A stretch of DNA of 64,000 bases from Sparassis latifolia (taxonomy: Eukaryota; Basidiomycota; Agaricomycetes; Polyporales; Sparassidaceae): contig CM031556.1 of assembly GCA_018466975.1 (NCBI GenBank), positions 1,054,001-1,118,000 of the forward strand. The letters are read 5' to 3'. Numbering within the stretch: position 1 is the stretch's first letter; each line of letters opens with the position of its first letter. The position numbers were made by a program, and so were the translations under genes. Below are positions 1-10,695 of this stretch, piece after piece. The notes below the pieces were generated by a model, which saw nothing but the letters and a program-made list of their open reading frames with translations, did not search any database and was not told where the DNA came from.

Positions 1-138
1 CGTGGGTTCGTCGTTTGTTCGCCATAGGAGTACTGGATTGCGCCAGAATTTCCGGTGGTGAACCTGGTATAACGGTCATGTGATATAAATAAGAAGTCAA
101 CCAGAAATATGAGTATTACATAATTTGCATGACATGAG

Positions 139-172
139 TGACGTCTGTACAAGCGCCCGGACGCGTACGCGT
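139..172. promoter_or_regulatory. Possible regulatory sites upstream of NPL4
   Basis: TGACGTC (a CRE/ATF-like core) at 139-145 is followed by ACGCGTACGCGT at 161-172, a perfect 12-bp palindrome made of two MluI-type ACGCGT boxes sharing a TA centre. Both lie about 75-100 bp upstream of the proposed NPL4 start. That they regulate NPL4 is inference from position only. Confidence 0.3.
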
Positions 173-243
173 AACTCATCTTATTAGCTTGAGCTACAAC
201 TGCCGCAGTGGCCACAACTTCACATTACCCACATATTTCTACC

Positions 244-2546
244 ATGGTATGTCTTTTTCGTCCGAAATGCAACCACACACGATTATGCTCGCTCAGTTGA
301 TCAGAATCAGGTCGAAGGATGGAAATTTTCGGTTTGATCTGTCACCTACGACCGATATATCAGAACTGGCGACGAAGGTTCGTATTTCGTTGTCGAAAGT
401 GCTTGAAAATGATGCGACACACCGGTGTGGAATAGATTCTCGAGACCACACACAACGCCGATATCTTGACACTCGCGATTTCTAATCGTCCCAGGGGAAA
501 CGAAACGTTGGTGTCCACCTTGGCAGGACGCAACTTGCAGGACTTGGGTCTCTCGTACGCTCCAACTGTCCTATCCCTGATATCACACACTTTATCTTGT
601 TACTTTTAGGCATGGAGATCTTGTTTTCGTCTCCTATAAATCACAACCCGATGCCACCTCCAATACTCCTGGGACCGACTCATTCCCTGCGCCGAAAGCT
701 ACAAGCAGCACCTCAAATCATCCATGGGAATCTGTACAAGAAGACCGAGTTGATAAGTACTGGCGCTCGCGCGATGGTATGATTCCGCGCTCGCGCGACG
801 CACGTTTCTGCAAGCATGGCGCGAACGCGATGTGTGACTACTGCATGCCCCTCGAGCCGTACGACGCGTCGTACCACACGGAGCACAACGTCAAACACCT
901 GTCATTCCACGCATATCTTCGCAAGCTCACGCCGAAAGGCTCTGCATCCGCGTCCGCGACGGCGTCTCTGCCGCCCCTCTCTCAGCTTTCGTACAAGGTT
1001 AAGGACCCATGCCCCTCGGGTGGACATCCGCCGTGGCCAGGGGGGATTTGTACGGCATGCCAGCCATCCGCTATCACGCTGCAGAGTCCGCCATTCCGGA
1101 TGGTGGACCATCTTGAGATAGCGTCTAGGACAATCGTGGAGCGCTTCCTTGCGGCCTGGCGCGCGACAGGCATGCAGCGCTTTGGATGGCTGATTGGACG
1201 GTATGAGCCCTACGACGAGGTACCTATGGGCGTGAAGGCGGTTGTTGAGGCAATTCACGAGCCCCCGCAGGAAGGCGAGCTCGATGGGCTGAGTTTAGGA
1301 CTGCCTTGGGAAGATGAGCCCCGCATTAGAGCGCTGGCTCAGTCCGCATCTCCTCCACTGACGGTTGTTGGATACATTTTCACGGATTTGGATCCAACAC
1401 CCGAGGACCGGACGAAGAATGTGTACAAGCGTCATCCACAATCCTTTTATCTGTCCTCGCTTGAAGCGATTTTCGCGGCGCATGTGCAAAGGGCCAATCC
1501 GACGTCGTCGCGTGCCTCACCCTCAGGCTTGTTCGCGTCGCGTATGGTGACGGCAGTGCTAACAGGTACTGCGGACGGTGCAATTGACGTGTCAGCTTAC
1601 CAAGTTTCGGAGCAAGCCTGTGCTATGGTGGAGGCGGATATGATCGAGGCAAGTGTAGATCCTAACATTGTGCGCGTTAAGGAAGAGGACAGGAGCCAAG
1701 ACACAGCCCGCTATGTCCCGGACGTTTTCTTCACGTATAAAAACGAATACGGGCTAGAGGTGAAGAAGAGTGCCAAGCCATGTTTCCCCGTTGAATACCT
1801 CCTAGTCAACGTACGTGCAGGTGATTTGTGCTTCTTAGTCTACTTTCTAAACTCTTGACAGGTATCCAACGGATTCCCCCAGAATCCATCTCCCCTCTTC
1901 CACTCTACGTCCTTCCAAATTGAGAACCGCCCAGGACTGGAAGATCAGCACATCGAGCGTGTCCTGCGCGAGCTGTCGCGTCTGCGAGCACCGGAAATTC
2001 CGGAAAGCTCTCATGGTGGTGACCCACAACTTCGTGCAGAGCTTGCAAAATGGCTAAGCGATTGGCACCTGGTGGCTTTCCTTGGCTCGACGCAGTTGAT
2101 ATCTCATGTTGGTGTTCTCTCTGTTACGCGGGCCCGTTATTGAATAATTTTCTCACTTAAGGACGATATGCAAGTCTTGGTCCACACGGCGTCTGCGCCC
2201 AACGTTGAGGATCCTACTGCACTGGATGCGCTGATCAGGACCGAGAGCTGGCAAACACTGATGACGTTCACACGCGAGACAGCTCGTGAGCTCTGCGTTT
2301 TGATTTCCTGCCACTGTGGTTTTGATATTTTCACCTCACGTAGCCCAACGGCCGTCTACCTCCGCACCGTCGGGGTCATCACATACGCCTATGGATGAGG
2401 ACATCCCGCAGGAAGTTTACGACCAAATTACTCGCGAAAGTGGGGGTCAGGGGGGTGGCCGTGGGAGCATACGGATATGCCCGCACTGCACCTTCGAGAA
2501 CGCTCATGGCGGCAGCGATTGTGAAGTGTGCGGGTTGCCTCTTTGA
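244..2546 (+). CDS. npl4: Npl4, ubiquitin-binding cofactor of Cdc48/p97
   Basis: Npl4 works with Ufd1 as the Cdc48/p97 adaptor that recruits ubiquitylated proteins in ER-associated and chromatin-linked degradation. The N-terminus MLIRIRSKDG matches the Npl4 ubiquitin-like domain. It is followed by the Npl4 zinc-finger core (CKHGANAMCDYC at about 810-845), the long NPL4/MPN-like domain, and a C-terminal NZF-type finger (CPHCTFEN...CEVCGLPL, about 2477-2543). Splice-consistent exons are 244-246, 297-377, 436-554, 610-1810, 1862-2107, 2162-2285 and 2344-2546. The first exon would be the ATG alone; the alternative start is the in-frame ATG at 285, which adds three residues before LIRIRS. The NZF is reported from animal Npl4, and the finger here lacks the usual Trp before its first Cys. 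Identity is secure; the first exon is an inference. Confidence 0.93.
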
Positions 2547-3118
2547 GACGATAGATCAAATGGACGAAGTGACGCTGGACCCTCGAAAAGAATTGTATTA
2601 CACATCACGAGTGCCCTCGAATAGTTATGCGTAAAGTGCAAGTTCGAAAGAACCAAGTGCTGTACGTGTTTGTCCGTAGCAGCGCGAGAGGTTCGCCAGA
2701 ATATCCAAACTTGTAAGTCAATTCAGGATTTACCAACCTCGCCCCGGTATAGTGGAGGAAGGTAGCTGCACCTTGCTCTATAATAGATGTGGGGACAGAT
2801 ATCGACCTACGTACATACACCACGTTCAAGATGTTGGCGAAATTATTCTTCACTGCTGAAGGTTAAACCAAAGATAGAAAGTAAAAAGTTTATCAGACGG
2901 ACATCCAGGCACTACCAGGGCTCGAACCTGGGTTTTGGGAAGACTGAATGAATCAGAATCCCAAGTGATAACCACTACACTATAGTGCCAGCAGTACATG
3001 TTCCAAAATAGATACAATTATCTACCGGTCCTTGAGACAGCATGATTGATGCTAAGTTTGTTTTTTTTCCCCTTTATATACTTTTTAAGGGTCTCAACTA
3101 AGTACAGTATGCATGAAA
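2547..3118. other. Intergenic region, NPL4 to ABC transporter
   Basis: Convergent 3' flanks of NPL4 and the ABC transporter. The only gene seen here is the tRNA at 2907-2989. A T-run lies at about 3060-3068, close to the transporter's 3' end. Confidence 0.6.
2907..2989 (-). tRNA. tRNA-Gln(CTG) with an 11-nt intron
   Basis: Read on the minus strand, the acceptor GGCACTA pairs with TAGTGCC and is followed by discriminator T. The D arm is followed by anticodon stem TGGGA/TCCCA, with loop TTCTGA, an insertion, then T. The T arm is CCAGG-TTCGAGC-CCTGG. The anticodon CTG is at 2954-2956 and is followed by A37. The insertion TTCATTCAGTC (2942-2952) sits right after position 37, the standard place for nuclear tRNA introns. 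Without it the tRNA is 72 nt. The CCA end is not encoded, as expected for a eukaryote. All stems were paired by eye. Confidence 0.93.
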
Positions 3119-6100
3119 CTAGGTATCTGCGCTCGACGCACCCGCGCCCTGGGCCATCGCGTACAGAGCATCTCTATCACCGCTCTCATCTACTAGTGCT
3201 CGCAACATGCCCTTCTCATTCTGCAGCAGCTCACTCGGCTTTCCAAATTCAGCCTGCAGAGACTGCTGAGCATTTCTAACTAGTATCGTGAGATTTCACT
3301 TACAATGTGACCTGCATCAAGTACCATCTGAGGACGATATGAATCAGAGTTGCTGCAAGGTTCACGATTCTGCACTCACAATCTTGTCTGCATCCATGAT
3401 TGTCTGCAGACGGTGCGCGATGGTAAGGAGCGTCACATCTTTGCTCAGCTCCTTGCGCAGCGACGTTTGAATCACAGTATCAGTGTGATAATCTAAATTT
3501 AATTATCAATCACCCAACACCAAGGTAGATGACGGTTCCTTGATCTTACCAATAGCGGACGTTGCTGTCAAGAATACAGGCCATCAGTCGGTCTCATCCC
3601 GGAATTGACATTGTTACCAACCTTCGTCTAGGATCAGCAGTTTGCTCTGTCGTACAATGGCTCTAGCTAGTGCCAAGATTTGTCTTTGACCGACGGACAG
3701 ATTACCTCCTGCACTGGATATCTGAGTGTCTAAAGTTATCCGATCATCGTCGGTGTCGCTCTGCACAGAGAACAGCCCGGCAGTACGCAATGCGTCATTG
3801 AGAACAGCATCGTCGTGCATCTGAAACGGATCCAGATTTTGGCGCAGTGTTCCACTGAGGAGTTCAGGCTGAAGGGTACACCTGCATCAGCCGACTTTGA
3901 ACAAGACGATGAGGCCATACAAACAAACCACTTGGGGAATGATTGTGATGTGGCTCCGCAGCGCATCGAGATTGATTGTATCGGTAGGAATGCCGTCGAA
4001 ATACACCTTGCCTTCGGTCAAGATGCACCGTAGCAGAGCCAGGGTCAAGGAGCTCTGAGACGACACTGTTAGTAGCAGCGAGACGTCCAATCATGCACGA
4101 GTCAACTCACCTTCCCGCTTCCCGTTCGTCCCACTACCAAATATGTGAGTAACATCATATCTAGACATTTGCCGCAGCCACACACCGATGCCCACGCGTT
4201 CTCCTGATTTGACTTCAAACGAAATCTCATACAGAACGAGGGGTCCATCCTAATTACAGTCAGGACAAAGACGGTTAGAACAGCGACTCAAGATGCAACA
4301 CTTGACATACCGGAGAGTAACGAGCGGACAAGTTCTCCACTGTGAGGTCGCCGCTAGCGGGCCAATACGCGGGGGGAATACCGCGTTCTGAAGCCTTCAA
4401 TTCTTGCTCAATGATGACGTACTGCTGAATGCGCTCCAAGCTGTGCACGATTGTAGTCACCATCGACACATAATATATTTGAAGCTTACCTGTTGCCTAC
4501 ATTCCCAGGCAAGTCAGTAAAAGGTGTCAGTGAGTAAATCAAGCTACTTACCGCTGACTTCGAAGTCGTTGAAGATCCTGACCCACCACAAGATCATGTC
4601 ACTAAAACTAACTGAACTGCAGCTGAGTAGTGAAGGAGTTTGCAACAACTGATTGCACCTCACTAGCCATGTTTAATGAGAAGCCCTGACCAGACCACCC
4701 AGCGTCAGAAGAGGTTTGGCGAGGATCAAGAGACATACCGTAGCGGAAGCACCCGCTCTGCTGACGTACACCAAGTAAGTCGCCAAGCTGGCGGCGAACA
4801 GTGCTCCAAGAGATTCGATACGGATGCACACCCATCTAAGCATGAATGAGCTACACCGAACGGTCCGCATGCGGATATTCTCACCGGTTGAGGTTATAGA
4901 ACGTCCTGGAAGCTCGGGTGTTACGGTTGACACGCCGTGCAGATTCCAGTTTGAAAGACTCCTCGGCGCCGTATGCACGAATGGAAGCTGAGGGTACCCG
5001 TGAGGACACTGGAGCTTAAAAGTGAAGAACACTAACTGAGGCCAGAGATGGCAGCGCCGAAGTGTCCTAGCACTGGAGCACGAGCATTACTCTTCTCGCG
5101 TTTCACTGACAACTGTGCCTTCATGTAAATTTGGCCACAAAGGCCACCCAGGAGTGCAATCAAAACGCCCGGGATAATGAATATAGGGGACATTATTACC
5201 ACAGCAGCCAGCTTCACGGCCATGCTGAAGGATAAATCGAGCAGGAACCAGAAGTATTCCGAAATAGTTCCATCCACTGTAACACCAAGGCGTCAGATTG
5301 TCGCAATCACCTGCTTAAACTGCTCATACCAGACTGAATGTCCTCTGTGCAACGGGCAATGATGCGAGATGTGGGGGTTACATCGAGCCATCTTCGACAG
5401 TTTGTGAGCACGCGGTATCACGGAGGAAGTGCTGTTTACCTCAAAGTTGTACCAAGGACGGAGGAGACCAGTAATTGATGAACCGACCGCGATGCTCTCA
5501 GTGTGCCAAACACATAAGCAAGATAACCTGCACAATAAAGGACTAAAAGCCCGAGTAGAACCACTGCGTACATCGACAGATAACTGCAACAAACAGCGGT
5601 AAGGCGAAATCCAAGCCATAAGCGTTGGAATCACTCACTATGACACATGAATGTCCGAGGCATCGTGATCTTCATATTGTCGTGCCCAATACCCAAGCCA
5701 CCATGCTTGCAAGGTGTGGAGCACGCTGGCAGAAAGCAGAGAGCCCAAAAGGGCGAACCAGAATAGAACATGGTATCCACCCGAAAGGTTAGCGAAGAAC
5801 ATTTTCACTGAGATGCGTAAGCAACGTCCTGCATTGAAGTTTCAAGGAAAGAACGCACGCGCAGGCCACTCGACATGCCCTTCAGAGATTTCCTCTGCGA
5901 CGATCAGCTTTCCATCAGCGTTCGCCGGAATATCTGGGTTCGGCGGCTGATCAACTTCGTGCTCGGCCTTTTCAATTTCTTCAATTTCTTCAACGACCTC
6001 AGCAGACAGCTTCTTATTCGCTTCGAGTGCCTTAGACAATGATCCTTGGCTGAGAATGCGGCCGTCCGTGCCCAAAGAGACAACGAAGTCAGCAATTGGG

Positions 6101-9100
6101 CGTGCCATCGAGACATTGTGAGTCTGAAGGCGCGGAGTTCGGAAGGTATCAGATGTAGATCAGGAGCGGTCACGTACGACCAAGATGACGGTTCGTCCTC
6201 GGATAAGGTCGCCTTGAAAGCATTTCTCAACGATCCATCGAGCGGTATGCACGTCAAGAGCAGCCAAGACCTGCACAAACCACTCAGAGAACAATTCACC
6301 GTGCACAATGATACACGCACATCGTCGAGTAGGAGGATTTCGGCATTGGAATACACCGCCCGTGCGAGTGTGATACGAGCCTACAGCAGAATTTAGCAGC
6401 AGGAAGCCACATTCTCGCAATGACATACTTTCTGACCACCACTGTAGTATTGATGTGAATAAGTGAGTCATGTACAGAATAGTATTACCACACACCTGAG
6501 CGTCAAACCCTTCTCGCCAACTTCAGTCTTGTCACCAGCGTCAAACAGAGACAAGTCCCTCTTCAGTCCACAGTGTTCAATAACTAATGAAATCTATCAG
6601 TCAGACCTACATCAACTGTGGTCATCCTGTCACGCACCTTGGTTGTAACGCTCCTCGTCGTATGGGGCCCCAAATATAATATTGTCCTAGGCGTATAGAA
6701 TGAGAAGGCGCAGTTGAATAGAGATAACACACCTAGCCTACCTGGATTGTCTCGTTTTGCACCCACGACTCCTGTGCAGCGTACGCAATCCCACCCGAGC
6801 GAGGCAAGTTAAAGAACGATTCCGGCCCGGAAGGGATGTAGTGCATCTCGCCTGCCAAGTCGCATGTCAATCATAACAGTGGATATTCAGTCACCAAAGT
6901 TTGACTCACCCAACAACGCCATTATCAACGACGTCTTGCCAGACCCTGTAGGTCCCACGATAAGATTGATACGGCCACGCTTAAAAAGCAACTCGTCCTC
7001 GATACGGAGCGTAAAGTTGCGCTTCCGCGGCCCCGGCGTCAAAGTGCCGTCATTATCGGCCGACCATGTGAACGCAGCGTCGCGGAAACCGATCATGTCT
7101 CCTGCGTCCGGCTTTGAGATGACAAGAGCTGTGTCTTCCTCTCCGGTCTTTTCAGTGAATTGATCGAGGAGTTCCGTCTGTGCGAGCAATGTGTGAGAAC
7201 AGGTTCAAAGAGGGGAAGTGCATACGCGCCTTGTACAAAAATTCATTGACACGGTCGAGTGAAACCTTGGCTATTAGATAAAGACAGTCAGATCACACAC
7301 GCAGAAAGCAATATGATCGTCATACCTCTGATCATGGCTGGGAGCATACCAAAGATCGCATGCAGTTGGTTAGCCAACATTTCGAACACTAGTTTATGAG
7401 TCATCAGTGAGCGTCGTCCAGAGAGAAAATCATGAGAGAACATACCAGTCATAGATGAGAACACAATGGAAGCTAGCATGAAATCAGTTCCTCGCATATG
7501 GAATAGGATATCAATGCAGTATCACCGCTCAGATTTCGTTTCATGATCACGGTCTGCATGAACGGTAAGTATAGTTACATAGTGAAACACTTGGGACGCA
7601 CGAAAGTGGCATAAGTAACCATCATGGTCAACAACGGGATGAAGTGACTGCAGAACGATATTAGACACCGGCATGAATACGGAGAGAATAAATATACTTC
7701 AGCATGCCAATAGAGAGCTCCAGAATCTTTGACTTCTTCTGATATAGCAGTTCATCATCACGTTTCTCAAGAAGCTGATCGACAACTCGGGGCTCCCATC
7801 CAAAGAGCTTGATCATACGAATGACACTCATGGCTGGAAACAAACCTCAATCCGGGAACCTGGATATCACCACGACGTTTACTTACTTTCGGTGACCGAT
7901 TGTACCCGGGCATCAGTCTGAGTATGGCATATAAGTATAGTGAACCCTTCGGCACTGAAGAGCTCCAACCTTTTTCATTTTCTCCGCCTGCACTTTTTGT
8001 ATGAGGATTGCGAGGTATCCCGGAAGAGGGAAGCAAATGACCATAACGATCATTCCGCACAAGGCGCTGCATGACCGCTCGTGGTTTATAGGTATAATAA
8101 CCAGTGAAGGACATACCTCCAGCCAAGAAGCGAGTAAAGGAACCAAACACAGAGAACGACCTGCAGCGGGATCTCCACCACTGGGTTTGTGATGTCATGT
8201 AATAAGACTAACACTGATAACACGTGCACTCACCTAGGAGCAAGAAGTCGCGTCCGGTAGTGACATTGTTGAGATCGGTGGTCACCAGGTTATTGATCTT
8301 GCCGACCAGATTACCGCCTTTCTCAGACGCAGGCTTTTCGTCCGTCTTCTTGCTGTCGCCCGAGTGGGACGAGGTTTTTGAATTACGCTTCCCCACAGCA
8401 GAGTTTGTGTCAACGCTATCAGAGCTCGAATGCACGGTTGCGTCCTCGCTGCTGCCGGGACTTCCTGGAGTATCACGGGACTCGCTAGGTCCTACGATGG
8501 ACCCGTTATCCGGAGTAGCCACTGCCGTGGTCTCACCTGCACCTCCGCCACCCGAAGCGCCCGAAACTTCAGCTTTCACACGGATGCGCAGGGAGTGGTC
8601 AAAAACCAACGACGTTAGAATACCCTCGACGCGGACCAACGTTCTCGTCTAAAGTTACAGAAACGTCAACGCAGAAACTGGAATGTCAGCATGTACACAT
8701 ACCGCCATGAAGATGTACCATTGCACGAGCATGGAGCTCACTATCGGTCCTAATAAGAGCCAGGAGATCCACACCCAAGACCGAACGACAGCACCCTCTC
8801 CATTAGTCTCCAGATAGCTACAGATTATCATGAGAATATGATGTCATGTTGAGAAGGTAGATCCTACCGGAGGAGGAGGTTGATGCCGAGAGGACTCGCG
8901 AAGCTTACCACAACCTGAAGCAATTAATAAGAAAAGGGAAAGATCAGATCATTCGAGAAGACATACCCGCAGCCCCAGCATCGTAGCCATGACGTAATAT
9001 TCAATACCTGGATGTCCGATACGGTGAATTTGTCTTTTTCCGAAGTACCAGACAACTTACGAAAGATTCTCATCAAACCAAAGAATATATGTCTACGTGA

Positions 9101-10253
9101 TTTTACTTGGAAGGGATCAAGATGCTTGATGAACACTATAAGACAAGTGTAATAGAATGGAGAGAATAGGAAACCGCACAGGGAAACTCTTCTTAATCAA
9201 GTTACTTGTGTAGTCGTAGTCAGCCAGAGGAGGGAGTCGCTCCAATGGAAGATGAGGAACGCGATACGCAGTAAAGACGGTCGGATCCAGCCACGTGTAC
9301 AGTATCAAGGACAATATTGATGCAGTTTGCTCAGGATTGGGCACAGGCATTGGATCCTGTCATCATTACCTGAATACGCTGCTTCATGCGACGTGGGGCA
9401 TCCTCACCATGCTATCCACAGGGGTATATTGGCGGGGCATGAGAAGTGGAACTGCCACCGCACCCAAGGTCAGGACAGAAAACTTGGCCCACAATATTCT
9501 TCCCTCTGCGACATCAGCTGGAGTCAAAGTGTATGTCGCCAGGGGCCACACATCGCGGTATACAAAAACTGCCCAAGTAGTGAGGAGAACGGTAGCGAGG
9601 TGTCGTGCAACGACTCTGCTCAAGGTAGGTCTCGCCGACACTGATATCACCGCCAGTAGCGATGCATATGCCTGTCGTTCTGGCACTTAGATGCGCCATT
9701 CAAGGCTTAGGTAAGAACTTACGTATGTTCCACAGAGTATGTTTTGCTGCCACTGGGGAAAGACAAAGCCTAAGCTCCAATGGCTGTCTCCCTCGAAAGT
9801 AGAGGCAAAGACAGACAGGCCAAGCAGCACAAGACAAGAGAGTAACCTGACACATTGAAACCCAAAGATAATGGGACCGCCCAATTGTTGTACGTGTTTT
9901 GCGATGGTGAATGATTCAGACTGCTCAACAGATGTACAGTCATTCTCCTCCGATGTCCGTTGGGACTTTGTGAATCTCGCGTGAAGCTTCTTGACGGGGG
10001 ATGAGCATAGCACGAGCTGAAAGAGCAAGACGACGACAGATATGGTCGCAACGTATGCTGGTATAAAGAGCGTGCCCAAAAACACGCTTCAGACATATGA
10101 GAAAAGAGAAGCATCCCACGCAAGCAGATGGAACGCGTACCGCGTCTCGTCCTGCGGTAAAATTGACCAAGCGAGCAGACCCTGGCCTAAGACGGCCTGA
10201 GAAGTGTCCACCAGCGTTAGCAGAGAACTTCCAGCTTGCAGGACAATTCCCAT
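3119..10253 (-). CDS. ABCC/MRP-type full ABC transporter with TMD0
   Basis: Multidrug-resistance-associated-protein-like exporter, probably of conjugates or xenobiotics across the vacuolar or plasma membrane; the substrate cannot be read from sequence. Order along the minus strand: N-terminal hydrophobic TMD0 (about 10250-9650), TMD1 (about 9350-7300), NBD1 (about 7190-5840), TMD2 (about 5640-4300) and NBD2 (about 4250-3119). NBD1 has Walker A GPTGSGKTS, signature LSGGQK and Walker B EILLLDDV. NBD2 has Walker A VGRTGSGKSS, signature LSVGQRQ and Walker B KLLILDE. The C-terminus ends ...GAGASSADT. There are many short introns, several inside motifs. I chose ATG 10253 because an in-frame TGA lies just upstream; an extra 5' exon using the ATGs near 10434-10449 remains possible. 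Family is secure; the exact N-terminus is not. Confidence 0.85.
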
Positions 10254-10540
10254 GGCGTATCGTCCAACTTGCCGGCTTTGAAGATGAGGAAGCGGAGGGG
10301 GAATAATTCACGCAAACTGAATGTTTATATAGCGAGTAGTACTCACCACGCGTCGCAATCACACTAGCGCCCGGCTTATCATCCGAGTCAGGAACCGCTC
10401 CAAGCAGATCAACGCCGAACGTCAATGCAGGCATGCAACTGGCATGCATATGGAGAGCTCAGGCTGTCATTTGCAAATGTTCATCGAGAACCTACATAAA
10501 CCAGCTCGACAGGGCGGCTGCGCTGAGGTGGATTACTTAT

Positions 10541-10580
10541 AATGAGCGCCGCTGAGCGCTGAGCGCTTCAAGCCACGTGA
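10541..10580. promoter_or_regulatory. Repeated GCTGAGCGC boxes and CACGTGA-ATTGG
   Basis: The 442-bp gap between the divergent ABC transporter and F-BAR/RhoGAP genes holds tandem GAGCGC units (GAGCGCCGCTGAGCGCTGAGCGC, with palindromic AGCGCT). A CACGTGA E-box directly joined to TTGG (an inverted CCAAT core, ATTGG) follows at about 10574. This may be a shared promoter. Function is inferred from position and motif shape. Confidence 0.3.
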
Positions 10581-10695
10581 TTGGATGTACAACTCCAAGT
10601 CGAACAGGTCGATGACCTTATTCATCGCAGAGCTCCTCTGATCTGCGCCACGACTACGTTGACATTACTGGTCTACGCGCAATACATTCTGCTCA

